Assembly: GCA_023078685.1 (NCBI GenBank)
Contig: JALGAS010000004.1
Coordinates: 2,480,001 to 2,544,000, forward strand
Reading direction: 5' to 3'
DNA length: 64,000 nt
Origin: Neopestalotiopsis rosae
Taxonomy: Eukaryota; Ascomycota; Sordariomycetes; Amphisphaeriales; Sporocadaceae
Numbering within the stretch: position 1 is the first letter of the stretch; every line of letters starts with the position of its first letter. Positions 1 through 11,309 of the stretch are shown here, in pieces. The position numbers and the translations under genes were made by a program. The notes under the pieces were generated by a model. The model made no database searches. It was not told the DNA's origin and saw only the letters and a program-made list of their open reading frames with translations.

Positions 1-263
1 ATGTGCTGGATCAATTCAACGTTTTGGCGACCAAGGAGACCAAAGAATCGAAGCATTGCTTCATGCCGCCCATCGAAGATGCTGTGCGCCAAGAAGATGG
101 GTAGAGTCTCGGATCGAATCTGGCGAGAGGTCCAGATCAGAGCTGGTTCAGAAACCTGTGGCTTGTGCCCCTGGCTGATTTCGATCACTGTCCCATCGCC
201 CAAGACAAGTCGCCATATCTCTATGCGCAACTCGGCTGGAATTGAGAGTAGCCCAGAGGACAT
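1..263 (-). CDS. F-box/2EXR-like protein, N-terminal fragment cut by window edge
   Basis: The minus strand is open from an ATG at 263-261 to the window edge (87 codons). It begins MSSGLLSIPAELRIEIWRLV, the pattern LxxxPxELRxxIWxL that opens fungal F-box-like and 2EXR proteins. The same class shows a second element, here W-TSRQIRSETLPIFL around residues 46-61, followed by an IFDGRH segment. Such proteins are numerous in filamentous ascomycetes and mostly have no assigned role; some are SCF ubiquitin-ligase adaptors. The plus-strand frame over the same bases has no family-like pattern, so I prefer the minus strand. The C-terminus lies outside the window. The frame stays open upstream of 263 without another ATG nearby, which supports this start. 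Confidence 0.6.
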   Translation of the reverse strand, partial: MSSGLLSIPAELRIEIWRLVLGDGTVIEISQGHKPQVSEPALIWTSRQIRSETLPIFLAHSIFDGRHEAMLRFFGLLGRQNVELIQH

Positions 264-771
264 AGAAAGGATGTTGCTATTGTTCGCTGAGCTTAGGATG
301 ACCTCGTCGAAAAGAGGCGGGCGACAATAAAAGCGAATGTGTAAGTTGTAGCCCTTTCGCGACGCGTGTTTTTGGTGCTGAAGAGAGGGATAACTCTGTG
401 TCAAATATACAATGATAATACGCAAGGCAGCACTGCTGAAGATCATCAACGGTGTTGAACTCAGACGAAGCTTACGTGAGAACACTAGCTTAAACAAGTC
501 TGGTGCACCGCCCACCTGCCGGTGTGGGGCTTGCAGCATATGCTATTCCAAGCCAGCCGCCGTTGACTCAGTCGGTCAACTAGATCAGGGGTTACTCAAC
601 CACAGGCTAGTTCCACACCACACAAATCCATTTTATGAAGATAATCGGCCATCAAAGTGATTAATAATAAATAAGTTATTGTTTATATCTGATAGAATTA
701 GAGGAGCAAGGAGTGCGCGCACGATAGCGCAAGGCTATCCGAAAAGCAATAGTCTCGTGTCGACCAAGAGA
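264..771. other. Intergenic, no gene seen
   Basis: This is the gap between the F-box-like gene and the 3' end of the P450 gene. Short open frames here have no recognisable domain. The part around 640-690 is AT-rich and is probably the P450 3' untranslated/terminator region. Confidence 0.5.
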
Positions 772-2578
772 CTAAGCACAGGTTCTGAGAGAGAAGTTGA
801 GATTCAGCTTGCCTGGCGATGCAGTAAACTGGTCTCTGAGATCATCAAACAGCTTCTCGCTGCTTTCACCGCTAGGAAATGAGACCTCAAATTTCCTGAC
901 CAACAACGCAATCACAAATCGCATTTCAGACATGGCAAGCGATTTGCCAACGCAATTGAAACGTCCCTGGGAGAACGGAGCAAATCCTCGTGCATCCTTC
1001 ACCATCTCAGGCTTCGTTGTCCATCGTTCGGGAATCCACTTCGTAGGCTCCATGTATGAGGACTCAAGACGTGCAAGGGAGTAGCGTGGTGCGACTATGG
1101 TCACGTTGCCCGGAACATACAGTCCTCCGATATCCATACCCTGTGGGGGCGACTGTCTATAACCGCCTGTGGGGACGGGTGGGTGCAGCCGCAAAGTTTC
1201 GTCGATGACGGCTGTCAAGTGGGAGCATTGTTGCAGGGCAGTTCGGTCGTAGATATCTAAATTTCGAATTTCTTCCAACAATTTTGCCTGTTGGACAGGA
1301 TTACGAGCAAGCTCATAGAAGGCAAACACAAGCGTTGGGGCGATAGTATCACTAGATAATGCGTCAGCCAAAAAGAAAAAGCAATTACTCCAACATTCGA
1401 AGCAGTAATGGTGGAATCATATATTCAGGAAGGATGGGCAAGTAGGTTTCGTTGTACTTACCTTCCCGCGATTATGATCGTGACTGCATCACCATTCAAC
1501 CATTCGCGATCTTCTTCTAGGGATCCTCTTTTCAAAGATGCATCTATAAGCCAATGTGATACATCAGGTTTATCAACTTTCGTCTATTATAAATCAGCAC
1601 TTCTGGTCCCATAAAAATCATCGGATTGTGAATTACCTTGATTCTCTCGCCCATCCGCTCTTTGCACCAATCCATCATGCTGAGCCAGTCCCGAACGATA
1701 TACATCCATGGGACGATATAAAATGCGATTTGAGCTAGCCATGGAACGGGGCTGAAGGGACCGAGTAGGCTCATCGCCCTCCTCAATAGGCGTACCGCAA
1801 AGTGCCACTCTTCGTCTTGGAGCATGCCAAATGATCGAGCAAAGGCAAATTCACCCATTACATCAAATGTGAACCAGTAAAACCAGTCACAGACATTAAC
1901 AGAGACCTGTTGGTCTGCAAGTCCTTCGATCCTAGCAGCCAAGGTTTCCGCGTACTCAACAACGCGTTCCTCGTAAAAGGCCAGCGCCTTTGGGCTGAAT
2001 CCACGGTCCCAGATCCGACGCCTTGCATTGTGCTCTGGGAGGCTGCGCGTGGTATTGAGAGCAATTTCTGGAAGTAGGAAATCGTACCAAACAGCTTTAG
2101 TACACTTGTTACCAGCGCCATCAACTGCAGCCGGAACGGCAGCATCGATGATCGTAAGTTCCTCGGGGCCAGTTCGGATGACGGGTCCGTATTTCTCACG
2201 CAATCTCTCGATAACTAGATGATTCTGGCCAGATCTGCATTCCCAGACGTGCCAAAATTTCGTGATTCCGGCTGCCCAAGGGCCAGGGTAGTTCCTTAGT
2301 CGGTGGAAATACCTTCTGTATACAATTATGCTAGTGAACAAGCTTGATGCATAAATTGTAATCGTGAATGCTGCATGTCTGGAACTTGTTGCAGTGTCGT
2401 ATCCGAGATGAAGACCAATAGTGAACAGAGATAAGGCAAGGAAAAAGTAGACTTTGACAAGGAGAGGCGCTTGCATATGCCATTCGCCATGAATAAAGAG
2501 GGTAAGATGGGATGCAGGGCCCAGGAACAGAGCCACTAGGCCAGAATGATTGAAAAACGTGCGTAATATGTCTTCCAT
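772..2578 (-). CDS. Cytochrome P450 monooxygenase
   Basis: Haem-thiolate monooxygenase, ER-anchored, about 547 residues. Exons on the minus strand: 2578-1637, 1583-1462 and 1351-772. Donors are GTAATT and GTAAGT, acceptors AATAG and TCTAG, and all joins are in frame. Several hydrophobic segments precede a proline-rich YPGPW hinge near residue 120. The I-helix motif AGSDT is formed across the second splice junction (about 353-357). ExxR is ETLR (about 406-409), PERW follows, and the haem loop is FSQGRFNCVG with the Cys near 488. The start MEDILRTFF was chosen because upstream residues in the open frame look like untranslated sequence. The gene is divergent from the UbiA-family gene at 3093, with a methyltransferase and a hydrolase further right. 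This context suggests oxidation of a terpenoid or meroterpenoid product. The substrate cannot be read from sequence. Confidence 0.93.
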
Positions 2579-3092
2579 TGTTTGAGGCTTAGTTGTTCTG
2601 TTTGTGTCTAGATGGGTAGCCAGACTTCGCAGGACGAATGTCTTCGAGGGGTGGAAAGGATGGGACGAAGCGGGAAGATAGGGGAAGTCAAGAGATGCAA
2701 GAAAGCAGGTTGGCTGTAGATACAAACAGTCTGTTAAATGATCATGATGGTCAGTCATTTCTATAAACAGGCTTTTCTTTTTTTTCGACCCCACAGCGGC
2801 GGCTAACAGCGCATCAGACGATCCTAGGAAGTATTATTGTATCAAGCTGCCTGATGTAACGTAAGACTATCTCGGGGAGACAAGCCGGCAATAGGAAGCG
2901 TGAGGTCCAACGCAATAAGGAAGCCGATGATATTAGTCGATCCGCCGTGGCGGTGCGCAGGGCTGACTAGAGCCAACCTGGGTGGAAAGAGGAGCCATGA
3001 GAATCGGTATAAGACTGCTTTGAAGTCACTTCGTCATGACAGCGAAAACTCTGAGCATCATGACATTAGTTGCGTTCTTATAAGCAAACAGA
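2579..3092. promoter_or_regulatory. Shared divergent promoter between P450 and UbiA-family gene
   Basis: These 514 bp separate the P450 ATG (minus) from the UbiA-family ATG (plus). A run of T lies at 2770-2783. No binding site can be named with confidence. The head-to-head layout suggests joint control of the two genes, which is usual in fungal metabolite clusters; that is inference. Confidence 0.5.
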
Positions 3093-4043
3093 ATGGCGAA
3101 ACACAGCATTGCTCGGGTTATCCATTCTTTGCAGACAACCAATTGGCCATTCCATGCTTACTCTATCTGGCTCTTTACTCGCAGTGACCTCAAGACCATT
3201 GTCATACCACAAACGACTTTCGGCTTTTGGTGTGCTCTGGCTTTGGTTCCAGAAGCAAATGGATGGCTCAAGTTGACAAGAATTGTCATTCGGTTGCCAC
3301 TCATGGCTTTTGTCGTCTGGATTAATCTGCTTCCGTTCAATATCGACAATCAACGACAGCCATCGGCAATTCTCGAGGACAGGCACAACAAACCCTGGCG
3401 GACGATGCCCTCGGGTAGAATGACCCCAGCCATAGCCAAATGGCTGATGTTCGTATTCTACGCTCTGGCTATCTATACAAGCCTAACTATAGGCGGGTTC
3501 CGCCAATGCATAGCACTCATAGTGCTTGGTGTCTGCTATAACGACCTTGGATTGGCAGATTGGAGCTGGGTTACCCGAAATGCCATCAACGCAATGGGCT
3601 TCTGTTGCTTTGCTTCGGCAGCGCTCGAAGTCGCACTTGAGGAGCGTCTCAACCTGAGTCAACATACCGCTATAGTGAAGTGGTTGGCAATCATTGCAGG
3701 CATTGTCTTTACGACCGTGCAAACACAAGATATGCCCGACCAAGAAGGGGACCGCTTGCGAGCACGCAAGTCGTTGCCGCTGAGTGTTGGTGATGGGCCT
3801 GCAAGATGGCTAACGGCTGTACCCATGCTCGCCTGGTCGTGGATTTGCCCTTGGTATTGGGGCCTCGGTAGAGGCCCTTGTTTTGTGGTCGGTGGACTCG
3901 GGCTCGTCATCACGCTTCGCACCCTGTTCCTCCGGAGCAGCACTGCGGACAAGCTGACATTCCGACTGTGGAATGGCTGGATGGCATGCATTTACACATT
4001 GCCGCTGTTGGCTGCGGCGCAGTCGGAACAATATTCCCTCTGA
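3093..4043 (+). CDS. UbiA-superfamily membrane prenyltransferase or terpene cyclase
   Basis: Intronless, 316 residues, the normal length for UbiA enzymes, with about eight hydrophobic segments. The first acidic motif lies at residues 83-103: an N-x-D-N-Q core, then ED, then NKPWR. The second is D213-x-x-D216-x-x-G-D220 followed by R and K residues. These two loops bind Mg2+-diphosphate in the superfamily. The first loop has the NQ...ED...NKPWR form seen in the fungal branch that includes UbiA-type terpene cyclases such as the fumagillin bergamotene synthase, rather than the classical NDxxDxxxD of ubiquinone-type transferases. It could therefore be a sesquiterpene cyclase or a transferase. The divergent P450 is a plausible next step in the pathway. 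The start is the first ATG of the long frame. Confidence 0.87.
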   Translation: MAKHSIARVIHSLQTTNWPFHAYSIWLFTRSDLKTIVIPQTTFGFWCALALVPEANGWLKLTRIVIRLPLMAFVVWINLLPFNIDNQRQPSAILEDRHNKPWRTMPSGRMTPAIAKWLMFVFYALAIYTSLTIGGFRQCIALIVLGVCYNDLGLADWSWVTRNAINAMGFCCFASAALEVALEERLNLSQHTAIVKWLAIIAGIVFTTVQTQDMPDQEGDRLRARKSLPLSVGDGPARWLTAVPMLAWSWICPWYWGLGRGPCFVVGGLGLVITLRTLFLRSSTADKLTFRLWNGWMACIYTLPLLAAAQSEQYSL

Positions 4044-5597
4044 AGGTGGGCACTGCGGTGGGATCAGCCTTACCCAGGTACTTAGGACGTGACGTCTAAT
4101 TAGCACAGGTACATGGGCGCCTTTGCGAGGTACATGTATGCTCATGTAGTTGGGACGGGGTATCATGCGTGTGTGTTCGCTCAATAGCTCTGTAACTAGG
4201 TTAGCTCATTCATGTGCTCTCCATTGCACACCGGGACTTCAACGGCACACGGCACGGCACGGTGCCGCTGAGATAAGTACGTAGGTAGGTACCTAGTTAT
4301 CATGTTTTTTTTTTTTTTCCGGCTGCGGTAAGCCGAGCAATTTCAGGTCCACTCGCTCAGCTTTGTCAGCGTAAGCTGTCTGACGCTGTACTTCCCATAG
4401 CTGTTCACAATCGAGATGAAACTTTAACTTACCTACTTTTCCACGTCTTATTTAGGTACATTACCATGCAATACATGTGATAGCGTCTCTATGTTCAGTT
4501 CCTCATTGTGAGAGATTCGGCGCTTCTGAGACCCACTGCGCCAGTACAGTAGTATGTACTGCCAAGTTGGGGGCTCAAGAAAAACATGCCCACAGGCTTG
4601 TGAGCTACCCTCTGCTGTGGGCCTTTCATTGCAGCGGTTCCGCGGCTGAAGAAGTATCCACCTAATCAAATAAAATGCATGCAACACGTTAGGAATTATG
4701 TTAACATTGAGTCTGATTATGCGGCCTCTCACATTCCGACCCGATTACCTCTCATTTTGTCACTCTCGATGCACTTCGCCACAATTTGTTGGTAGGTTGG
4801 CAGATTTCCGAATGCAACTCCCGCATAACGATTGTGACATGCTCCGCAATCCGAACGCGTACCTTGTAAGGCCGAGACCACCCTGACAGACGATCATGGA
4901 CCGGGGGTGCTGACATTTTGTTTCCAGTGTAACGTCGGCTCCAACGTTACCCAAATTGCGAAAAGGTCCTGGGGGCCAAATATCAATTGTACCTACCCAA
5001 CCTTCGGTATATTGGTTGTTATCTGTACATCGGTATTGTAGTAGAAGTCCAAAGGTCTATATTGGCCCCCACATATCATGCATACATATGTAGTTGCATA
5101 GTACGATGCAAATCACGTACTGCCGGGTCCAATGCCCGGTCCCGACGACTAGGTAGGCAGGCAGCAGGCAAGCCAACCAGTTCAGGTGATACTTCAACCT
5201 GGTGAGCGTCACGCTAGAAATAGAAATATGACCATATTTCGTGATTTCGACGTTGCACTGGCGCGAACATATTGCAGCATGCGCAATTTGCCAGTGCAGC
5301 CAATTATCATTCGGGGCCCCCACTGAGGGGGCTAGTCTTCACCTGAGGAGTCGCTCAGAGCTAAGAGCGTTCTGCCTTTCTCTGTCGCAGGTTAATCCGG
5401 CTTTGTGCGTGTAAGATTGTCATGGCGACGGTCGCACAAGAGTTGTGATTGTCAGATTCAGCCTGTCTCCTCTTTATAATCCTTCTATCATCTTCATCAC
5501 TACATCACCTTTACCCTGATTACCCTATTGATTATCATCCCTATCCTCTTCTAAAAGTCCACTACCTTACCGAAATTTTGTGCTTCTTGCTTGAATC
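4044..5597. other. Intergenic with T-tract and TATA-like element, no gene seen
   Basis: 1.55 kb without a protein-like frame. It contains a 14-base T run at 4305-4318, GTAGGTAGGTACCTAG-type microrepeats just before it (4280-4297), and a TATA-like TTTATAAT at 5473-5480. The latter is about 120 bp before the hydrolase ATG and could be its promoter element. Confidence 0.45.
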
Positions 5598-6412
5598 ATG
5601 TCTAAACCAGTGTTTGTGCTCCTCCACGGCGCCTGGCATACGCCTAAATGTTGGAATCAGCTCGTTGCTGAGCTCGACCAAAGAGGTTACAAGTCCGTGG
5701 CCCCTGCTTTGCCATCCTCGAACGCCGACCCTCTCCCTTCAGATTGGTCTGCAGACATTGAGACCATCCGTAAAACCGTTTCAACTCTAGTCAATGAGCA
5801 CGATGTCATTGTTGTCACGCACAGCTTCAGTGGAATGACTGCTGGCACAGCCCTCGAAGGCCTCGATAAGAAGGCATGCACCACTCAAGGTCTGAAAGGC
5901 GGTGTTATACGCCTTGTCTACATTGCTTCCTTCCTGGTGCCGGAGAATTTCCAGCATTCCCCTCCCAACACGCGTGATAACATGATCCCGGAGATGATAA
6001 CAGATTTTGAGGTCAGTTTCGCTGCTGTCTTGGTGATTTCTGAGCTGACGAAGGACTGTCGTAGGCGGGAATCGTCACTGTACGTCCAGAGGATGTCAAG
6101 AGCATGTTTTACCAAGACGTGGATGATACAATCAGTGAGGAATTGGGCAAAGATCTTCGCCCGCACAGCTTGGGTACCTATTGGGGTACTACCACGTACG
6201 CTGCATGGCGTTACATTCCGACAACGTACATTATCTGCACCAAGGATCGGACTGCAACAGTTCAAACCATTGATTATCTCATCTCTAATGCCAAGAGCGG
6301 TATACACAAGATTGATAATGTCATCAAGATCGATGCAGGCCACTCCCCTTTCATCAGCAAGCCCACATGGCTGGCGGAAACACTTATCACCGAAGCTGGA
6401 CGAGTAGTATAG
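5598..6412 (+). CDS. Alpha/beta-hydrolase fold protein
   Basis: Two exons, 5598-6011 and 6065-6412, with an intron GTCAGT...CGTAG in phase 0; 253 residues. The oxyanion-hole region is LLHGAWHTP (residues 8-16). The nucleophile is S76 in THSFSG, a variant of GHSxGG in which both flanking glycines are replaced. The likely acid is D199 (CTKDR) and the base H231 (DAGHSPF), so the triad is complete. The family (AB_hydrolase_6) includes esterases and biosynthetic hydrolases or acyltransferases. Lying between a UbiA-family/P450 pair and a methyltransferase, it may hydrolyse or acylate the cluster product; this is inference. Reading straight through the intron gives a frame that loses the His, which supports the splice. 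Confidence 0.87.
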
Positions 6413-6861
6413 ATATTAGACTCTGTTCGTGGTCAAACATACATGTTTGACAGAGTTGTCTTCATAGTTTGCAATATGAATGCATGATTTCATGTCCAAC
6501 CGGAATCTGACCTTTCGTTGATAGCCACATCACTTCGGGCTGTCACTTTGCTCCAAAACTTGGCGAGCCCGTGCATTTCAAGACTCTAGACGCAATAGTG
6601 AGAAATGCAGGCCATAACAGGCTGATTGTACCATAGAATGTACGTAGGAGTAACAGCGTGCTACATCTAAGACCAGAAGGATCCTGGAAGTGCGAAGTCC
6701 GTGCCCAGTTGCTGTAATGTTATACAGAGAATAGCTAGCACTGACCTACGCACCAACTGTACAATATTGGTCCTCGGACTGCATCCTGCACGTTTCAAGG
6801 AGGAGATAAATCTTGAAGGAGAAAACTAACACTAAATAATGGGAAACTTTGTGTTACTATA
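6413..6861. other. Intergenic between convergent hydrolase and methyltransferase
   Basis: 449 bp between two 3' ends. It is AT-rich toward 6830-6860 and holds no frame with family features. Confidence 0.5.
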
Positions 6862-8005
6862 TTATTTGGTCGGACGTTGTGCGATTACTGTCAGCCTCCC
6901 AACAGTATATGCAAGTTTCTGTCTATTGCTAAACACTTTAGAAATCAATGTTCGGCACCGTTCCCCGGAGCCATTGCACATGGGATCAAGTGCTTTGTAG
7001 CTTATTTCCTCAGATGCCATCAAAGCCGTGTCAAGCTGGAAAGCCAGAAGGTCCAGTGGAAATGGTCTGTCGTCTGTCGTGATGTTATCAAGCCCATTGT
7101 TCTCGAAAAACTTGGGCAATCGGGACGGCCAGCTACAAAAAGAAATCTGAGTCAACGTCATCGCTGTGAACATTCCATTGCGACTTACTCATCCTTCGTC
7201 CAGTTAGGACGTGTGCCACCGAGAGTCCCAATCAACTCTAATAATGGAGTGAGACTATCCTCAATGTCCTTTCCGTCTTCTGTGCGGACGATCTTCCACC
7301 CACTATAATTGATTTCCCCCCAGGAGATCCATCCTCCGGGCTCTAATATGGAATATTTAGCCCACATCTAGCAATAGCATATACAAAGATATACATGCAA
7401 AGGACGGAGATGAGGAATGATAAAGGTAGAACACATACTCAGCAGCCTGACGAGATTTCGAATGATAGGCTCGGGGTCATTATTGTGGACGGCGAGATGG
7501 AACAGTTGAACATGCACAATCTCGAATTTTTCGATCAAGTGGTCCGGGAGTGGTGCTAGACAGTCAAGATGGTGGACGTCTACATTTGGTGGTAGCCATT
7601 CCTTTGGTGGACATTGCGTGAGATTGATATCAAATCCCTCGATACGCGCAGAAGCTGGTAGGTAGCGGGCAAGGTCAACTAGCCAGATTCTGCAACATAT
7701 CAGCGATTATTTGCCATCAGTATATGTCAAATCGTGCCACTATGTGGAGGATTAGAGAATATAGATAGACATACCCAGTGCCAATTCCGATCTCTGCGAC
7801 TCGTAAGTTTTCGACGTCTGCAGGAATTTTCGGGTGCAAGGAGAATCCTCCGTCTTTCCAAAGGAAATATTGCAAGTTCAATCTTTGACAGTTAGTGTCT
7901 CTATATTAACGTGTGATTTCAAGTGCTCTGATTTCGCAGATTTGACAGATCTTACCGCGCGTTCGAAGAGAAGTCGCGACCCAGAATGTAATCTTCTTTC
8001 TCCAT
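6862..8005 (-). CDS. SAM-dependent methyltransferase (fungal secondary-metabolism type)
   Basis: Reconstructed from five minus-strand exons: 8005-7956, 7882-7775, 7689-7439, 7342-7189 and 7132-6862 (277 residues). Every junction has GT-AG ends and keeps the frame. The protein opens with YILGRDFSSNAR-LNLQYFLW, the entry of a large fungal class I methyltransferase family that includes many cluster enzymes (GliN/LaeA-like in broad sense). Motif I is EIGIGTG (47-53) and the acidic end of strand 2 is GFD (D73). CPPKEWLP and the KPGGW loop (137-141) follow; KPGGW exists only after the fourth exon is joined at the TATTAG acceptor. It probably methylates an O, N or S atom of the metabolite made by the neighbouring P450 and UbiA-type enzymes. 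The acceptor is unknown. Confidence 0.88.
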
Positions 8006-9336
8006 CTTGCAGGCATATGTCATGAGACGTCGTAGAGCAACGAGTCAAGGAGGGACGGCGACGGTGCAATGGGACAGAAGCTGATATTGTGCATGGGGGA
8101 TAATCTCATTCTTTCATCATGCGTGTCTAGATTCCGTTGGGAAGTAGTGATATCTCGGGATCGCACAGGGACTGTGCCTCAGCAGTGGATACATCAAATT
8201 AAAGGAAGTCGCTACGTGCGAAGCGACCCCAACCGACGCAATACATATGATTTGGCGATACCAATGTACTGATGAATCGATCTGTACAAGCGATGTCCCG
8301 ACCGAAAAGTACCCATCTACAAGGCAGGCAGTAATATCTGCAGCAGTGTAGCATTGAATATGACTGCAATGCGGTTGGATCAGATCAGCAACAGATCAGC
8401 AACCAATCAGAAGAGCCCCTCTCCACCCGAGCATCTATATGCTTACATAGTACCTAGTCACCCGGCGGAGGTAGGTGGAGCCTAGGTGAAAGTACATTCG
8501 GACAGGGGCACAAGTATTGGCTCACAGACTCCAATTAATGCAGGACTACAAGGTTGTGACCAACTGCGAGACTGCAGCAAATTGCGACATGCCGGATAGG
8601 ACTGCGTCGGTCCGGATGCATGTTGGTGGACTGTTTTTGATGAGAGCCATTCCCGGACTGCCGGTTGAAGTATCCACTGCAAGCTACTGCAAGGTGATTG
8701 ATTGTGTCTTGCGCGCATCTTACTGGTCTTACGTTGGATTCTCTGTCGATGCGACCCCCAAATCCTGAACTGCAAGGTTGGCCAACACACAATGCGCAAC
8801 GAGGGCTTACTATGTACGGGCCGCTTGGCTGCAGGCCCAACCCAAGTCATCACAGCTCAAATTGCAGCCTTGTCTGCAATGGCATGTTAGACGCCGGGTC
8901 GAATTGAGACATCGTTCCGCGCGTACGAAGAAGAGTTTTCATGCTCACGAACAGGGCCTTATCATGGAATGCCAATTGTATGTTTGGCCCCAACGGATTA
9001 CGCATTGCATCCCAGGTATCAATACTACAGCAAGTCTACAAATAGAAACATATACGAACAAAGTAGGTACCAATCATCCGAACCTGATATGCACGTAGGT
9101 GACACAAGCATAAGCCCTTATAGCATTCAAACGTATCATACATGGAAGGGTGGCTTAGCTTGGCGTAATCATCTTTTCTGACAGTCCCGACACACTTCTT
9201 CTTGTCGCTCCCTTCTGATATTTGCACCCTCATCGTTACCGAGAGGCTTGATCTTCGAAATCTTGCAGACACAGTGATTCACCCAGCAACTTTGTAACCT
9301 TTCTCAACTCAGAAGCCGCTGAACAGCAAAATCAGA
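8006..9336. other. Intergenic, no supported gene
   Basis: 1.3 kb with several short overlapping frames, none with recognisable motifs. It must contain the methyltransferase promoter (left side, minus) and the promoter of the rhodopsin-domain gene (right side, plus). Confidence 0.45.
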
Positions 9337-10795
9337 ATGGCGCCCTACTCGAAAAGTATGACATTCCCAACAGCAGTGCTCGTTGTCAACAGCGTTGGAC
9401 TTGCACTCTCTTTTTTCACAGTAGCCCTCCGGACATACGCTCGAATGAGTCGGAAAATCCAGTGGCGCCTCTGCGACTACACCATCATTGCATAATGGGT
9501 AAGACCTGTTCTTTGTTCTCAACTTGACAGTTAGCTCACACGAACTTCGTCAACAGTTGTTCACTTTCAGTCTAGTCGTCAGCGAGAACTTTTGCGTGAC
9601 ACGTGGAGGTATTGGACAGAACACTGCCACGGTTAGCATGAGTGAGCTACTCTTTTCGACAAAGGTGAGTCTGATTTCTTTCTTCCTCGCCTTGACAGAG
9701 GCAATGTGGCATAAAGTTAACCGATTTGGTAGCAATTCATTGTGATTGGCGTCACTGGGACATTGGCCGTGACTCTTGTGAAAATATCTCTCCTAGACTT
9801 CTTTCTCTCGGTATTTTCGATACAGAGAGGCTTCCGTTCAGCGGCTTACGTGCTCATGGGTATCACAACGGCATATGGCATCAGCTTCACTGTTGCGACT
9901 CTTGCAAGCTGTCGGCCGTTTGAAGCCAACTGGGATAAGTTGTCTAACCCGAACTACACCTGTATCAATACGTCCCATTTCTATGTTGCTCAATGTGCCA
10001 TCGGCGCTTTTCTTGATATTGCGGTCCTCATGCTCCCTTTACCCGCTGTATGGAACCTCAAGCTGCAGACAAGGAAGAAGATTGCCTTGACATTTGTTTT
10101 CGCCATCGGTATTGTGTAAGTATCAGACAATACGCATTCAACACCCATCCCGCTTCACCTCATCACCACCCCTTGCCCACCCTTTTGTACCACCGATGAG
10201 CTACCTTGCGCAAGACTAATTTGAGCTCTTTCGCAGAATTTGTTGCATCGGACTCACGCGACTGGCTTATAACACCAAAGAAACTTACATGCTCACTCAC
10301 TTCGCCGAGTATGCCGGGATTGCGGCCATCCTTGGAGCGCTAGAGGCGAATCTTACCATCATCTGCGCCTGCCTTCCCTCTCTTCCGCCACTTGTGGCTC
10401 ACCTAGCAGAGAGGTTACGATCATCGCTGAAGAGCTTTTCTTTCAAGCAATACCGCAGCACGGGTGCCACCGATGATTCGATCAAGCTGTCGTCTGCCCT
10501 GCAAGACGTACAAAAAGATCATTTCCGCACAGGAGATATGGATTTAGAGAGCGCTCGTATGCACAAATACCAAGACAGACTATATCCCCTCAGTGTTACG
10601 CAAGAGACACGGACAAGTCTCGAGGCTGACGGTATGCGTGGCTCTTCAGCAAGTCAGGAGGCTGTAGTGGGTGCTAGTCAAGGCGCATACACGTGGAAAG
10701 ACCGCACAGGGTCGGTGGAATCCTACCATGATGGGGATGCCGTAGTTCGGCCATACAGCAGTATCAACGTCACGAAAACCTACGGAGTTGAGTGA
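9337..10795 (+). pseudogene. Rhodopsin-domain (PTH11-like) membrane protein with in-frame stop in exon 1
   Basis: Four exons read 9337-9498, 9557-9664, 9733-10115 and 10237-10795, all with GT-AG introns and matching phase, for 404 codons. The family signs are clear: seven hydrophobic segments, GGIGQN in the first loop, LASCRPFEANWD, CINTSHFYVAQ, and a Ser/Thr-rich cytoplasmic tail after LEANLTIICACLPSL. Codon 53 is TAA (9493-9495), just before the first donor, where relatives read CDYTIIAxW. Either the gene is inactivated by one nonsense mutation or a shorter product starts inside exon 2. A CAA to TAA change is the transition made by repeat-induced point mutation. Some PTH11-like proteins act as surface-sensing receptors; this one could equally be an unassigned family member. 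Confidence 0.6.
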
Positions 10796-10857
10796 TGTAG
10801 GGAAAAGGTCAGAGCATCAGTCCTTGGACAGGCTCCAATCGAGCATAATCCTTAAGT

Positions 10858-10888
10858 CCTAACTAGGTTTAAGGCCTAACTAGGTTTA
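10858..10888. repeat. Two direct copies of a 14-bp unit
   Basis: CCTAACTAGGTTTA occurs at 10858-10871 and again at 10875-10888, three bases apart, downstream of the rhodopsin-domain gene. The function is unknown; it may be a footprint of slippage. Confidence 0.7.
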
Positions 10889-11309
10889 TCACGAAAGACC
10901 TATCCACTTCGAAGTTGTTGTGAAGTAAATTCTAGTACTACGACATGACTTAATAATATTTTATACATAAGAGCCTTACCAATTCCACAAAGTTGGAGTC
11001 CAGCTTTATTAGACTATTAGCAGTAGCCCTCCCAAGCGGTGGCGAGCTAGGTCACATATTAGCACCGCAAGTTACGACTGTTTACGCACAGAATAAGATC
11101 GTCGCCAAGTTCAGCTTCAATGCAGAAATTTGATTATCACGTGGTATACCATGTGAAGGTGCGAGAGCATCATGAAATACACATACATATTTAATCAGCT
11201 CGATTTACTATTCTCAACCTGTTTTCCAGCAGTGTGAACATCTACAGTGTAGTCTTAAAGCCCAGGGCGCATCCAGTCAAACGTATTTGATTGCTGACCA
11301 ATCGGCGGA
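10889..11309. other. Intergenic between convergent genes
   Basis: AT-rich spacer between the 3' ends of the rhodopsin-domain and HET genes. I see no gene here. Confidence 0.5.

Noticed and set aside
1..330. 109-codon plus-strand frame at the left edge
   Set aside because: The minus strand of the same bases encodes a recognisable F-box/2EXR-like start, while the plus frame has no family-like pattern.
772..8005. Calling the left region a fumagillin cluster
   Set aside because: No polyketide synthase, ketoreductase or ABM oxygenase is present in the window, and the UbiA enzyme cannot be assigned to a product by eye.
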